Shown: positions 48,894-58,997 of the stretch, in pieces
Layout: the number at the start of each line of letters is the position of its first letter
How positions within the stretch are numbered: position 1 is the first letter of the stretch
From: an uncultured Lachnospiraceae bacterium
GTDB lineage: Bacteria > Bacillota > Clostridia > Lachnospirales > Lachnospiraceae
Assembly (NCBI GenBank): GCA_946411695.1
Contig: CAMKEX010000001.1
Coordinates: 1 to 64,000 of the forward strand
Direction: 5' to 3'
DNA: 64,000 bases
The notes under the pieces: model-generated
Told to the model about the DNA's origin: nothing
What the model saw: the letters and a program-made list of their open reading frames with translations, nothing else
The model's database searches: none
Made by a program: the position numbers and the translations under genes

Positions 48894-48927
48894 CAAAAAA
48901 ACGGCACCGCCGTAAAGACGGTGCCGC
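48894..48927 (-). terminator. Terminator of glyA
   Basis: Minus strand GGCACCGTCTTTACGGCGGTGCCGTTTTTTT. Confidence 0.85.
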
Positions 48928-48962
48928 TGTCGCTGCGGATTCTTTTGTTCTGATCTCTGTGA

Positions 48963-50201
48963 TCAGTCCAGGGGATACTTTGCCGTAATTCCGGCGATGA
49001 TCGCCTTTGCGGGCTCGATGCCTGCTTCCCTGTCCCTGATGACAAGGGCAATGGCCTCTGCGACCTGGTCCATATCCTCTTCCTTGAGGCCGCGGGTTGT
49101 CGCAGCGGGAGATCCGAGACGGATACCGCTGGTAACAAAAGGAGAACGCTGCTCATTGGGGATGGTATTCTTGTTGGCTGTGATATGTGCCTCATCAAGC
49201 CACTTCTCGACTTCCTTACCGGTGAGATCCTGTTTTGTGAGGTCGATCAGCATCAGGTGGTTGTCTGTGCCGCCGGATACAATATCAACGCCTCTCTTCT
49301 TGAGGCCTTCGCAGAGTGCAGCCGCATTGTTGATGACCTGCTGCTGGTAAACCTTGAAGGAAGGATCGAGAGCTTCTTTGAAGCAGACAGCCTTGGCTGC
49401 GATCACATGTTCAAGAGGGCCGCCCTGGGTTCCGGGGAACACACACTTGTTGAAGTTGTACTTCTTCGCTGTCTCTTCCATAGCCAGGATCAGTCCGCCT
49501 CTGGGGCCGCGCAGAGTCTTGTGGGTCGTAGTTGTCACAACATCTGCATAGGGGAAGGGACTGGGATGAAGGCCGGCCACGACGAGACCTGCAATGTGGG
49601 CGATGTCAGCCATCAGGACTGCACCGCAGGCATCGGCTGCTTCGCGGAACTTCTTGAAATCGATGGTTCTGCAGTAAGCGGAAGCGCCGGCGATGATCAT
49701 CTTGGGCTTTGCTTCGATCGCGATCCGTTTGAGTTCGTCGTAATCGATAAAGCCGTTCTCATCTACGCCGTAAGGAACGATATTATAATAAGTACCGGAG
49801 ATATTGGCAGCACTGCCGTGGGTAAGATGTCCGCCCTGATTGAGGTTCATGCCCATCAGAGTGTCGCCGGGCTTGAGAATGGCAAACTCTACCGCGAGAT
49901 TGGCGGAAGCGCCGGAGTGAGGCTGTACGTTTGCATATGTGCACCCGAAAAGCTCTTTTGCGCGCTCGACTGCGATGGTCTCGACGACGTCGATCACCTG
50001 GCATCCGCCATAATAGCGCTTGCCGGAATAGCCTTCCGCATACTTGTTGGTAAGGGGACTGCCCATGGCTGCCATAACGGCCTTGCTGGTCCAGTTTTCG
50101 GAGGCAATCAATTCTATATGATCGTTCTGGCGCTGAACTTCCTGCTCAATAGCTGCCGCAATATCGGGATCAACCTTTCTGACTTCCTCAATTGAATACA
50201 T
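48963..50201 (-). CDS. glyA: Serine hydroxymethyltransferase
   Basis: [52 protein letters not shown]. Confidence 0.97.
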   Translation of the reverse strand: MYSIEEVRKVDPDIAAAIEQEVQRQNDHIELIASENWTSKAVMAAMGSPLTNKYAEGYSGKRYYGGCQVIDVVETIAVERAKELFGCTYANVQPHSGASANLAVEFAILKPGDTLMGMNLNQGGHLTHGSAANISGTYYNIVPYGVDENGFIDYDELKRIAIEAKPKMIIAGASAYCRTIDFKKFREAADACGAVLMADIAHIAGLVVAGLHPSPFPYADVVTTTTHKTLRGPRGGLILAMEETAKKYNFNKCVFPGTQGGPLEHVIAAKAVCFKEALDPSFKVYQQQVINNAAALCEGLKKRGVDIVSGGTDNHLMLIDLTKQDLTGKEVEKWLDEAHITANKNTIPNEQRSPFVTSGIRLGSPAATTRGLKEEDMDQVAEAIALVIRDREAGIEPAKAIIAGITAKYPLD

Positions 50202-50553
50202 CTAATTCTCCCTTCTGGTACGTTTGTAAGATGCTTATGTATAAAGATGCCGGCAAATAACGCCGCAGTCATTACTTTAAGCTGTCACAGAATCAAAGTA
50301 TAGCAAGAAGCTTCTCGTTGTGCAAGCGAAAAATAATTCATAATCTATTCCGCAAAATGGTCATCTTTTATATGTTTTTACCAATATAAGTCTGTATATT
50401 CCCCTTTTCCGCCCCCTGTACGGCATGATTTTATGAACAATTCATAAATGATTGAAAAAAAATATTGCCAAGAAAACCATAAAGTTGTAACATGCCTGTA
50501 GCCAATGGAAAAAACAATTTTTTAACAATCAGTCACCAAAGAGGGTATTTTTC

Positions 50554-51306
50554 ATGAATAAAAGAAAGGAATCTTTCGCAGGAGGTCGTTTTAGCGGAGC
50601 CTTTCCTTTAGAAAAGCTCAGGACAGTGAGGCCGATGATCGGCTATACGATCGCATATCTGTTGTCTTTCATGCTGATCGAGCATTGGAACCGCCTGCAC
50701 TATACAGTAATCCATACCAATGTAGATGACATGATCCCCTTCTCACCGGTTTTTGTCATCCCTTACTTGATCTGGTTTCCTTATGTAACCGTCTTCTGTG
50801 TTTTTCTCCTGATCAAAAATGAGGAGTTCTACCACAGGCTCTGCACGACACTGGTGATCGGAATGACAATCTTCATTGTTGTCTCCGTCATCTTTCCCAA
50901 CATTCATCTGCTCAGACCCGAGACCATGCCGGTTGACAATGTGTTCACGCATATGATCTCAATGCTCTATCTCGCTGACACGCCGACAAATCTGACACCC
51001 AGCATTCATGTGTTCAACAGTCTCGCGATCATCGCAGCCGCGTGGGAGTGGAACTGGCAGACCGATGACGGTCATGTCTACGGGAATCAGGTGCGCGGAA
51101 TCTGGCGCGCAGTCATCACTGTAATCGGCATTTTGATCTCACTCTCCACCATGCTGATCAAACAGCATTCTTTCTCCGATGTTGTGATCGCCGCAGGCCT
51201 CTTCCTGTTTACACACCTGCTTGTGTACCGCTTCGATTTTATGTTTATCGGCGGCAGGAGGCGCGTACGCCGTCCGGTCCTCCAGCCCAGATCGGCTCGT
51301 TCCTGA
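50554..51306 (+). CDS. PAP2-family phosphatase (membrane)
   Basis: TPSIHVFNSLAIIAAA and KQHSFSDVVIAAGLF resemble PAP2 motifs 2 and 3. Confidence 0.82.
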   Translation: MNKRKESFAGGRFSGAFPLEKLRTVRPMIGYTIAYLLSFMLIEHWNRLHYTVIHTNVDDMIPFSPVFVIPYLIWFPYVTVFCVFLLIKNEEFYHRLCTTLVIGMTIFIVVSVIFPNIHLLRPETMPVDNVFTHMISMLYLADTPTNLTPSIHVFNSLAIIAAAWEWNWQTDDGHVYGNQVRGIWRAVITVIGILISLSTMLIKQHSFSDVVIAAGLFLFTHLLVYRFDFMFIGGRRRVRRPVLQPRSARS

Positions 51307-51326
51307 GCATATACAAACCGAAACTG

Positions 51327-51361
51327 AAAAGCCCCCCGGCAAATCTGCCGGGGGGCTTTTT
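51327..51361 (+). terminator. Terminator after the PAP2 gene
   Basis: AAAAGCCCCCCGGCA-AATC-TGCCGGGGGGCTTTTT. Confidence 0.9.
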
Positions 51362-51409
51362 GACTGTCTCTTCAGTTCTTACTTCTGTATCACGCCCTCT
51401 CCCGGGGCA

Positions 51410-51528
51410 AAACATCCGGAGTAAAACAAAGATTGCATCGGCAGGATTATTTTACTCTTCCGCAGCATACCGGAGCACAAACATCCGGAGTGAAAAATCC
51501 TGCATCGGCAGTATTTTTTACTCTGCGG
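51410..51528. repeat. 69-bp-period direct duplication covering the LCP gene stop region and 3' UTR
   Basis: AAACATCCGGAGTaAAA..TGCATCGGCAG.ATT.TTTTACTCT at 51410 and 51479. Confidence 0.8.
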
Positions 51529-53041
51529 GTCTCTCATCCAGGACGATCCTCATGCGGGCGGTGTTCTTCTTGACACTGTACTCATCAGGCCATGTGACAG
51601 ATGCGACGCCTCCGGAGTAGGTGTTTTCCATGCCTCCGCCGCCGCTCTCGGCTGCCTGGCGGAGAATGACCCAGTCAGTTCCCTCAGAGAGCTGCTGGTT
51701 GATGAGCTCCGCGATCTTGGTCTCGGGGAGGTCTGTCTGGAAAGAGCCGCTCATGCTGTCGAGCAGGGCACTCGCGTTGACGATCAGCGAGGGGGAAGTG
51801 ACCTTCTCAATGATCGCCTTGAGCACTGCCTCCTGGTCCTTGCCTCGCTGGTTATCACCGTCCGGGAAGCTGTAGCGCTCACGGCAGAAAGCCAGGGCCT
51901 CGCGGCCGTTGAGGTGATTCCAGCCCTGGTTGATGTGGACCTTGTCGTCTGTGAAGCAGTCGAAGTCATAGTCGGACCAGACATCAACGCCGTCAATGGC
52001 ATCGACGATGTCGATCAGGGTCGTGAAGTTGACGCGGACATAATAGCTGATATCAATTCCGTAGAGGTTTTCCAGGGTACGGATCGATGCGTCCTCGCCG
52101 TAGATTCCCGCATGGGTGAGCTTATCGCGCTGCCCGTAGGACACTTCGGGGATCTCCACGTAGTAATCTCTGGGCGTCGTGGTCATGAGGATCTTCTTGG
52201 TCTTGGGATTGATCGTGACAATAATGTTGACATCACTTCGGCTGGCCTGTGAGATATCACCCTTGACATCGATTCCGCTGATCAGCAGGTGGAAGGGCTC
52301 TCCGGGTTCGACCGACTCATATTCCATTTCCGTGCGAACCTCGTAATTCCAGACTGAGCGCACCTTGTCCTCATAAGAATCTATGACCTCTTCCAGGACA
52401 GAGCCGTAAGCCTCTCTGTAGACTGCGGCATCCACTTCCCCGTCCAGCAGAGCCTGCGCTGCTTCGAGGGCGGAGCTGTAGGTTTTGTACTCAATATCTT
52501 CTGTGCTTTTTTTCTTCGTTTCTCTGCGCAGGGTCTCCAGAAGCGCAGCCTTTTCATCCTTGCTGAGGTCGTCTACAATGCCGAGTTGATATCCTGCCGT
52601 GTCTGCAATCTCCTGGGCAGAATCATCGCTGCGCACAACAAGGTCCAGATAATCTGTCTTGTAGGAGCTTTCCGAATTCTTGAGAAGATTCATGGTCCGG
52701 TACAGGTAATTGCATCCGACCAGCTGGACAATGATCATGAGAATACTCAGGACGATACCTGCGATCCTGGCCCTGCGGTTTCGTATATTGATCAGCAGGA
52801 TCACTGCCAGTACCATACACGCAAGTATGGCAAAAGCCGTCATGATGTATTTCCAGGGAATCATCCCTGTTCCGTTGAGCAGATAGATCAGCAGAGCCGC
52901 AATGACTGCATGCAGCAGGGATAAGATCGCACCGGCTGAGCGGAGCTTTTTCATGGAAACGGGCTTTTTCTCATTCGTACCGTAAGACCCTCTTCCCTTT
53001 TCTTTCTGCATTCTGGAGTTCTTTTTTTCGTTCGTGGACAT
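51518..53041 (-). CDS. LytR-CpsA-Psr (LCP) family protein
   Basis: ISGIDVKGDISQASRSDVNIIVTINPKTKKILMTTTPRDYYVEI, HLNGREALAFCRERYSFPDGDNQRGKDQEAVLKAII; start trimmed to MSTNEKKN. Confidence 0.93.
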   Translation of the reverse strand: MSTNEKKNSRMQKEKGRGSYGTNEKKPVSMKKLRSAGAILSLLHAVIAALLIYLLNGTGMIPWKYIMTAFAILACMVLAVILLINIRNRRARIAGIVLSILMIIVQLVGCNYLYRTMNLLKNSESSYKTDYLDLVVRSDDSAQEIADTAGYQLGIVDDLSKDEKAALLETLRRETKKKSTEDIEYKTYSSALEAAQALLDGEVDAAVYREAYGSVLEEVIDSYEDKVRSVWNYEVRTEMEYESVEPGEPFHLLISGIDVKGDISQASRSDVNIIVTINPKTKKILMTTTPRDYYVEIPEVSYGQRDKLTHAGIYGEDASIRTLENLYGIDISYYVRVNFTTLIDIVDAIDGVDVWSDYDFDCFTDDKVHINQGWNHLNGREALAFCRERYSFPDGDNQRGKDQEAVLKAIIEKVTSPSLIVNASALLDSMSGSFQTDLPETKIAELINQQLSEGTDWVILRQAAESGGGGMENTYSGGVASVTWPDEYSVKKNTARMRIVLDERPAE

Positions 53042-53159
53042 TCTTCCCTCTCTGATGTTCAATACCGAGTGCGTTTTTTTGTTATGACACATAAACAGCA
53101 CCTGCCTCGCCGGGCTTTCCGCAGATTACACGGGAAACAGGTGATGGAATCCTGCTGTA

Positions 53160-53861
53160 TTATTTCTTCACTCCGGACTTGACGGAGGTGATGAAAAAGG
53201 TGCCGTCATCGCGCAGCACCATGCCTGTCAGGCGGTTGCCGTAGACACACCCCGTGTCCAGTGCTATCATACCCGTTTCGGGCAGGACTGTCCATACATC
53301 TTCTTTGATTTTTCCGTACTGTCCGCCCAGAAAATAGAGCGGAGCCTTGTAGGGCGTGTGGCCTGTCATGACTATTTTTCCTGAGTAATCCGTATCGCGG
53401 CCCCAGATCAGGGTCTCGATCGAATTGGCAGCCGGGTCGGGATCCGTCAGGGATGCATGAACACAGTTGAAGGTCTCTGCAGCATAGTAAAAGGGCATGG
53501 CCTCATACCAGTCGAGAAATTCCTGCACCCTGTGTTTATTATGAAGAAAAGAAAACACCGTTTTCTCGCCGCTGTTATAATACCACAGGTCCCTGCTTCT
53601 TCCGCCCTCCGCACATGCGTCGAGCATCATCTGTTCGTGGTTGCCCCGGATCAGGACAAGGCGTTCGCCCATCCTCTCCTTGAGATCCCGCAGGAACACA
53701 AAAGTCTCAAAGATTTTCGGTCCCCTGTCAATGGTATCTCCGAGATTGATCAGTGTGTCATTTTCTTCGTCAAAGGCCATTTTGTCCAGGAGTTCTCTGC
53801 ATTCATCATAGCAGCCATGCAGATCAGTAATGATAAGTGTCCTGTTTTCTCCCACTGACAT
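53160..53861 (-). CDS. Metallophosphoesterase (serine/threonine phosphatase-like)
   Basis: TLIITDLHGCYDECRELLDKM, LINLGDTIDRGP, LIRGNHEQMMLD, MTGHTPYK. Confidence 0.92.
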   Translation of the reverse strand: MSVGENRTLIITDLHGCYDECRELLDKMAFDEENDTLINLGDTIDRGPKIFETFVFLRDLKERMGERLVLIRGNHEQMMLDACAEGGRSRDLWYYNSGEKTVFSFLHNKHRVQEFLDWYEAMPFYYAAETFNCVHASLTDPDPAANSIETLIWGRDTDYSGKIVMTGHTPYKAPLYFLGGQYGKIKEDVWTVLPETGMIALDTGCVYGNRLTGMVLRDDGTFFITSVKSGVKK

Positions 53862-53902
53862 CTCCTTTCGGGTAATCGCCGGTGACTTTTCAGGCGGCAG
53901 TT

Positions 53903-54370
53903 TCAGTCCTCCCCGGAATGCGGCCCGTAAGGGCCGGTATCCTCCGGAACAAAAATCTCCTCCGGAACAAAAAGCTCCTCCGCAGGAATGTCCCCCTCCG
54001 TGCTGTCCTGTTCAGCAAAAATATTCCCGGATTCGTAATCATCTTCCGGCGAAGCGGTTTTCTCCGCGGCATAAAAGTCTTCAGGTCTCTGTGCAAAGGC
54101 AAAGGTGCTTTCAGGAAGCACAGATTCCACATCCCGGAGGACACGGCAGAAGCGCTCAAAATAATCCGGCTCCGCCTCCTGCAGTTCCTCCCAGGAAGTA
54201 AAAAAGATCTTAAGGGGAGCCGGTTCGTCTGTCAGAACATCGTACAGAGCATCCAGATTTCTGCCGTACCATGAAGGCAGACCGAGCGAATCCTGAAGTC
54301 TTGCGTGAAGTGATGCCCGGTCACAGACACCGGACAGGTCAACCGTGTGATCTTGCGTTTTTCTATCCAT
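53903..54370 (-). CDS. Barstar-family ribonuclease inhibitor with acidic C-terminal tail
   Basis: RASLHARLQDSLGLPSWYGRNLDALYDVLTD; start codon overlaps the barnase stop (TAATG). Confidence 0.88.
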   Translation of the reverse strand: MDRKTQDHTVDLSGVCDRASLHARLQDSLGLPSWYGRNLDALYDVLTDEPAPLKIFFTSWEELQEAEPDYFERFCRVLRDVESVLPESTFAFAQRPEDFYAAEKTASPEDDYESGNIFAEQDSTEGDIPAEELFVPEEIFVPEDTGPYGPHSGED

Positions 54371-54993
54371 TATTCGCTGCTCCTGTACAGAAGTGTGAAT
54401 GTCTCATAGTGGTCGTCCGTATAATAGATCCGGCCGTCATCAGAATAGATCAGACGTTCCGCACCTCTGCGCTTTGCGCCGAGTGTGTTGATATCACACT
54501 CGTGATATTTTCCTTCCGGAAGAATCCCCTCATAGTTTCCGAAGTAGTCGCCGCCTATGCACATGCCGGGAGCGTAATCTTCCAGGGAGCCTCCCGACCA
54601 GCCAAGAGCCCTCGCTTCTTTTTTGGTCATGAAGTTGAGCGGCAGTTTCCCGTAAGTGTGGAGATAGAGGGCAACATCATCCCTGGTGGTGTATACACCG
54701 TTCTCCACGATCTCTCCGCTTCCGGAATCCCGGCTGTCAGTCTCCTCTCCTCCGTAATCGGATTCCGGGTCGTAGGAATCTCCGCCCTCGTCCGCGTCGG
54801 TTTCCTGCAGGTCGTCAAATTCTCCCGATGCGAGGTTTTCTGCAGCGGCCTCAATTCTCTGCAGTTCCTGCCCGTCCTGTCTGTCCCCGCTGTCTGACGA
54901 ACCGGTCCCGCCGCATCCTCCGGCCAGCGCCAGCAGGATACACAGGAAAGGAATCAGGAACCATCTTTTCCAGTTATTGAATCGGGTTGTCAT
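54370..54993 (-). CDS. Barnase-type guanyl-specific ribonuclease, predicted lipoprotein
   Basis: LLALAGGCGG lipobox; GVYTTRDDVALYLHTYGKLPLNFMTKKEARALGWSGGSLEDYAPGMCIGGDYFGNYEGILP...HECDINT...AERLIYSDDGRIYYTDDHYETFTLLY aligns with barnase. Confidence 0.92.
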   Translation of the reverse strand: MTTRFNNWKRWFLIPFLCILLALAGGCGGTGSSDSGDRQDGQELQRIEAAAENLASGEFDDLQETDADEGGDSYDPESDYGGEETDSRDSGSGEIVENGVYTTRDDVALYLHTYGKLPLNFMTKKEARALGWSGGSLEDYAPGMCIGGDYFGNYEGILPEGKYHECDINTLGAKRRGAERLIYSDDGRIYYTDDHYETFTLLYRSSE

Positions 54994-55002
54994 ATCTTCC
55001 AG

Positions 55003-57735
55003 CTACTCCTTTCCCGGGGGGCGTCCGGCAGCGTCCGGAACATAGGTCTTCTTATTCCTGGGTGCGATCCTGCCGTGTGCGTGCAGAACCGGCGTGAGCG
55101 TGCGGATCACCTTCTCCGACTCGATCGGTTTTGCAATAAAGGCATCCATCCCCGCCTCAAGGCATTTGCGCATGTCTTCCTCGAACACATTGGCAGTCAT
55201 AGCCACAATGGGAATGCCGGCGTGATCGAGGTCCTGCATACTCCTGATCCTGGAGGTCGCCTCATAGCCGTCCATGACCGGCATCTGGACATCCATCAGG
55301 ATCGCGTCATAATATTCCTTCTCGGAGACCGCCACCATACGGACTGCCTCCCGGCCGTTGCAGGCTTTCTCAACCTCGAATCCGGCCTCCCGGAGCAGTT
55401 CACAGGCAATCTCCATATTGAGTTCATTGTCCTCTACAATAAGGATCCTCTTCCCGTGGGGGTCAAGTTCCACAAAGAGCTCACTGGAGGAAAAGTCTCT
55501 GTCTGCGGCGGGACGTCCGGCCTGTCCGTCGGATCCTCCTTCGCCGGAGATACTCTGTCTGTTCTCCTGTGCCGCCCTCCTGTCGCGGGATTTGTCTTCC
55601 ACAAGATTTCTCTGGGCGCTGTCCTCCGGATCTCTGTCCTTGTCCTGGAGGCGCAGAGAGAGATGGATGACAACTTCTGTTCCGACGCCCTGCTCGGTGT
55701 GGACATCAATGGTGCCGCCCATTGATTCGACAATTCCCTTGCAGATTGCCATACCCAGCCCGTTTCCGGGCACTTTGCTCAGAGTTGAGTTATATTCCCT
55801 CTCAAAGGGTTCAAAAATCCGATCTACGAACTCCTCGCTCATTCCGATCCCGTTATCGCGGACACTGATCCTGAGTGCCGCATATCCCCGGGGCGAGGGT
55901 TCTTCTTTTTCGATCGACAGGTGGATCCTGCCTCCGATGCCGGTAAACTTCACGGCATTATTCAGAAGATTGAGCAGGAGCTGCCGCATGACCAGGGGGT
56001 CGTAGCGGAACTGGGCACCGGCGCCCGATCCCAACTCCACCGTTAAATTCTGCTGTTTATTCCTGATCTGGGGGAGCAGGGCATCCTGTACATAATTGAC
56101 TGTGTCCTCCAGGGCACAATCGGTCTCATGCAGTTCCATGCGTCCGCTCTCGATCCGGCTCATATCCAGGACATTGTTGATGAGTTCCAGCAGATGATCT
56201 CCGGAATCCAGAATCTTGTCGAGGCAGTCCTGCACCCGTTCTTCATCGCCGATATTTTTGAGTGCGATCCGCGTGAATCCCAGAATCGCGTTCATGGGTG
56301 TCCGGATATCGTGGGACATATTAGTCAGGAACAGGCTCTTGGCCCGGTCCGCGTTCCTGGCCCTCTCCAGAGCGTTTTCCAGAAGACGCCTCTGCTGCTG
56401 TTCTGCCTGCCGCTCGTCCTCGATACAGGCAAATCCGACAACCACTTCATTGAGGACATCCGCGCTCTCGCCCACCCGAACGACCTTTGCCCTGTAATAC
56501 ATGGGCGCGCGCGTCCTGCCCGCGCGGAAAGTAAAGGTAAAGAGATCCTTATCCGTCATATTTCTGCGGAGTGTATCAGTTTCCAGAAAATAGACGAATT
56601 TTTCTCTGTCCTGTTCATAGATCACCTGTTCCGAGAAAAGCCTGGCCGTCTCCTGGAAAGAAGACACAAAGCAATCCGAATACGAGGTCATGATATGCTC
56701 ATCGCGGCGGTAGATCTCATAGGAATCGTTATCAAGATTTACCAGATAGACTGTCGAATAATCCAGGGAGAGCGCCGCGATCAGGTTCATACGCCTGCGG
56801 CTCTCCCTCTCTACGGTCTTCTGTTCTGTAATATCCCGCATTACAGCCAGTCCGGTCACATCTCCCGTGTGGACATCCTTTGTCATCAGAATGGTCTCAC
56901 GCAGATAGATCTCCCTGCCCCGTCTGTCCCTGACCTGGTAGGTGAAGTCAATTTTCCCGTGCCCGTTCCCATAGGCCTCCAGCAATGCATCCCGGTTGAA
57001 GATCCGGTCATAGACCTCTCTTTCCTCAGGAATGACCAGCCTTTCCCGCCAGGATTCCGCGAGCTGTCTGAAAGGTCCCGGAACATCCACTCCCGGAACA
57101 TAATAGAACAGATCCGGGTTGTCCATTTCTACAGAAAGCACAATTCCCTTGGTGATGTTGAGTTCAAAGACGGCCTCTGCTTCCTCCAGCATGGTGACCT
57201 TGTACCTCTGCTCCTGCTCCAGGCGGCGCCGAAGAACATCCAGATAATCCTCCAGCTCCTGCGAGTATGCAATATCATTGGACACTGCAATGGGAGAGCC
57301 GGCAGGGCCTCGCCCCGGCAAAGGCTGCCCGATCATGACAAGTTTAGGAAGGCCGTTCTTTTTTTCGAGCAGACGCACATCAATCCGCATCCATTTGCTG
57401 CGGTTGCGGAGGGGGAAAACAAAGCTGAAAAAATCCTTTTTCTCCAGCACTTTGCATATATTCTCCCTGCTTCCCGCGACTTCCCGCCAGGCAGTAAAAG
57501 AGGTGTCCGGCAGCAGCTGGCTGTTCAGCCGGTTAAAGACCGAGTAGGTTGAAGCATTGCGAACCAGTTCCGCAAGAACAGGATCCTCCTCTTTCTCATA
57601 CAGCAGCCGATAACTGTCTGTTTCGAGATCGACCAGGAACATCCTGATATAATCAGACATAAAGGACCGCAGAAGCATACCTTCCGAGACCGGAAGCGCC
57701 ATATTCTCTTTCTGTTTTCCAATCCCGTTTTCCAT
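55003..57735 (-). CDS. PAS-containing hybrid sensor histidine kinase/response regulator
   Basis: TNMSHDIRTPMNAILGFTRIAL (HisKA), NGLGMAICKGIVESMGG (HATPase), ILIVEDNELNMEIACELL...DAILMDVQMPVMDGYEA (REC). Confidence 0.95.
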   Translation of the reverse strand: MENGIGKQKENMALPVSEGMLLRSFMSDYIRMFLVDLETDSYRLLYEKEEDPVLAELVRNASTYSVFNRLNSQLLPDTSFTAWREVAGSRENICKVLEKKDFFSFVFPLRNRSKWMRIDVRLLEKKNGLPKLVMIGQPLPGRGPAGSPIAVSNDIAYSQELEDYLDVLRRRLEQEQRYKVTMLEEAEAVFELNITKGIVLSVEMDNPDLFYYVPGVDVPGPFRQLAESWRERLVIPEEREVYDRIFNRDALLEAYGNGHGKIDFTYQVRDRRGREIYLRETILMTKDVHTGDVTGLAVMRDITEQKTVERESRRRMNLIAALSLDYSTVYLVNLDNDSYEIYRRDEHIMTSYSDCFVSSFQETARLFSEQVIYEQDREKFVYFLETDTLRRNMTDKDLFTFTFRAGRTRAPMYYRAKVVRVGESADVLNEVVVGFACIEDERQAEQQQRRLLENALERARNADRAKSLFLTNMSHDIRTPMNAILGFTRIALKNIGDEERVQDCLDKILDSGDHLLELINNVLDMSRIESGRMELHETDCALEDTVNYVQDALLPQIRNKQQNLTVELGSGAGAQFRYDPLVMRQLLLNLLNNAVKFTGIGGRIHLSIEKEEPSPRGYAALRISVRDNGIGMSEEFVDRIFEPFEREYNSTLSKVPGNGLGMAICKGIVESMGGTIDVHTEQGVGTEVVIHLSLRLQDKDRDPEDSAQRNLVEDKSRDRRAAQENRQSISGEGGSDGQAGRPAADRDFSSSELFVELDPHGKRILIVEDNELNMEIACELLREAGFEVEKACNGREAVRMVAVSEKEYYDAILMDVQMPVMDGYEATSRIRSMQDLDHAGIPIVAMTANVFEEDMRKCLEAGMDAFIAKPIESEKVIRTLTPVLHAHGRIAPRNKKTYVPDAAGRPPGKE

Positions 57736-57926
57736 AAACCGCCAGCCTCCTGATCAAATCACCCGCAGAGCGGGGCATCCGTCATATCCGGGGTAATAAT
57801 GTACCGGTTCAGACACTCTTTTTCTTGACATCCGGCATTTCAGGCGATTATCTTAAATAGTGATCTACTTAGAAACACTGTATACCCGGACACAATCCGG
57901 CTCATGGCCGTACAACAGGACAAAAT

Positions 57927-58370
57927 ATGAATAAAATCACTATCGAAGGAACCTATACAACCCCCAACGCTGTTTTCCAGGACTCCTGCGTCAAAATCGG
58001 ACGAAAGAAATATGCCTATGAAGACATCACCGATGTCCGTTCTGTCTCAGCGCCTGCACGTCTCGTGAACGGACTGGTACAGCTCTCCATGCGCGACGGT
58101 GAAGTCCTTCATGTAACCTATTTCCTCAAAGATACTGAAAAAATGCGTCAGGCCATGCAGCTCATCATGCCTTATGTCCGTAAAAACAGAGCGTCTGACG
58201 CGGAATCCGCTTTTCTTGAGGGAGACGTATTCGGCAGTCACGAAGCTCCCGAACCCGTGAAGACCAGCATTGCCGACGAGATCCTCAAACTCTCACGCCT
58301 TCGTGACAAGGGAGATATCTCTCAGGAGGAGTATGACCTCCTCAAGGCCCGCCTGATCGAAAAAGCATAA
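57927..58370 (+). CDS. SHOCT-domain protein with a PH-like N-terminal region
   Basis: C-terminal ADEILKLSRLRDKGDISQEEYDLLKARLIEKA is a SHOCT signature. Confidence 0.8.
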   Translation: MNKITIEGTYTTPNAVFQDSCVKIGRKKYAYEDITDVRSVSAPARLVNGLVQLSMRDGEVLHVTYFLKDTEKMRQAMQLIMPYVRKNRASDAESAFLEGDVFGSHEAPEPVKTSIADEILKLSRLRDKGDISQEEYDLLKARLIEKA

Positions 58371-58397
58371 AGGAACAGGATCTCTCCTGTGAATCCG

Positions 58398-58431
58398 GCC
58401 GCAGCAGGGCACAGCCCGGCTGCGGTTTTTT
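58398..58431. terminator. Terminator-like hairpin between the convergent SHOCT and carrier-protein genes
   Basis: CCGCAGC-agGGGCacaGCCCg-GCTGCGG then TTTTTT. Confidence 0.75.
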
Positions 58432-58451
58432 GCAGGCTGCAGTACACAAAA

Positions 58452-58531
58452 CATTGCACTGTAAACCGCACAATGCGCCGTATACTGCACAGTGCGCATA
58501 TACCGCACAATGCGCTGTAAACTGCACAATG
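58452..58531. repeat. Short imperfect 18-19-bp tandem repeats, consensus GCACAATGCGC(C/T)GTA(T/A)AC(T/C)
   Basis: GCACAATGCGCCGTATACT / GCACAGTGCGCATATACC / GCACAATGCGCTGTAAACT / GCACAATG. Confidence 0.75.
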
Positions 58532-58563
58532 GCGGCGGGGCAAAACATCCTGCTGTGTCCTCC

Positions 58564-58803
58564 TTATTCCTCCTGAAGCTTTTTGATCAGGGCAAGGATG
58601 GCATCCACGGAGTTAAAGTTCTCCGGCAGAAGGTCGTTTACATTGATACTGATATCAAACGTATCGTTGATCTCACTGACGATGGAAATAATATCAAAGG
58701 AATCCAGAAGCTGATCGTCGATCAGTGCTGTCTCATTTTCAAAATCAAGTTCAGGTCTGGTATCTTCCAGAATCTCCATAAGTTCTTCTCTGTTTTCTTC
58801 CAT
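58564..58803 (-). CDS. Acyl/D-alanyl carrier protein-like (DltC-like)
   Basis: 79 aa; LIDDQLLDSFDIISIVSEINDTFDISI contains the DSxD/phosphopantetheine-site pattern. Confidence 0.85.
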   Translation of the reverse strand: MEENREELMEILEDTRPELDFENETALIDDQLLDSFDIISIVSEINDTFDISINVNDLLPENFNSVDAILALIKKLQEE

Positions 58804-58873
58804 TTTTGCTGATTACCTCTTTTGCTGTATTTTGTGTTTATTAAATCTGTTAGTTTTTATCCGACTTCCTGCC

Positions 58874-58917
58874 GGACATGCCGCTCCTGCGGGCTTCAGC
58901 ACATGCCCGGCATGTGC
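58874..58917. repeat. Partial relative of the intergenic palindromic repeat (hairpin half only)
   Basis: GGACATGCCGC...TCAGCACATGCCCGGCATGTGC resembles GAACATGCCGC...TCAACACATGCTCCGCATGTGT at 63802. Confidence 0.5.
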
Positions 58918-58997
58918 AAGGAGCTTTATGCATGGAGTTTTTTGCAGGAAACTCTTCTGCAGGGATCCGCAGCGCATGGGCGCAATGCGGGAAGGGG

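Noticed and set aside
55003-57735. Hybrid histidine kinase as a novel system
   Set aside because: Domain layout (PAS, HisKA, HATPase, REC) is common in this group; nothing unusual seen.
58452-58531. CRISPR array
   Set aside because: Units are 18-19 bp, imperfect and contiguous without unique 30-40-bp spacers; no cas genes in the window.
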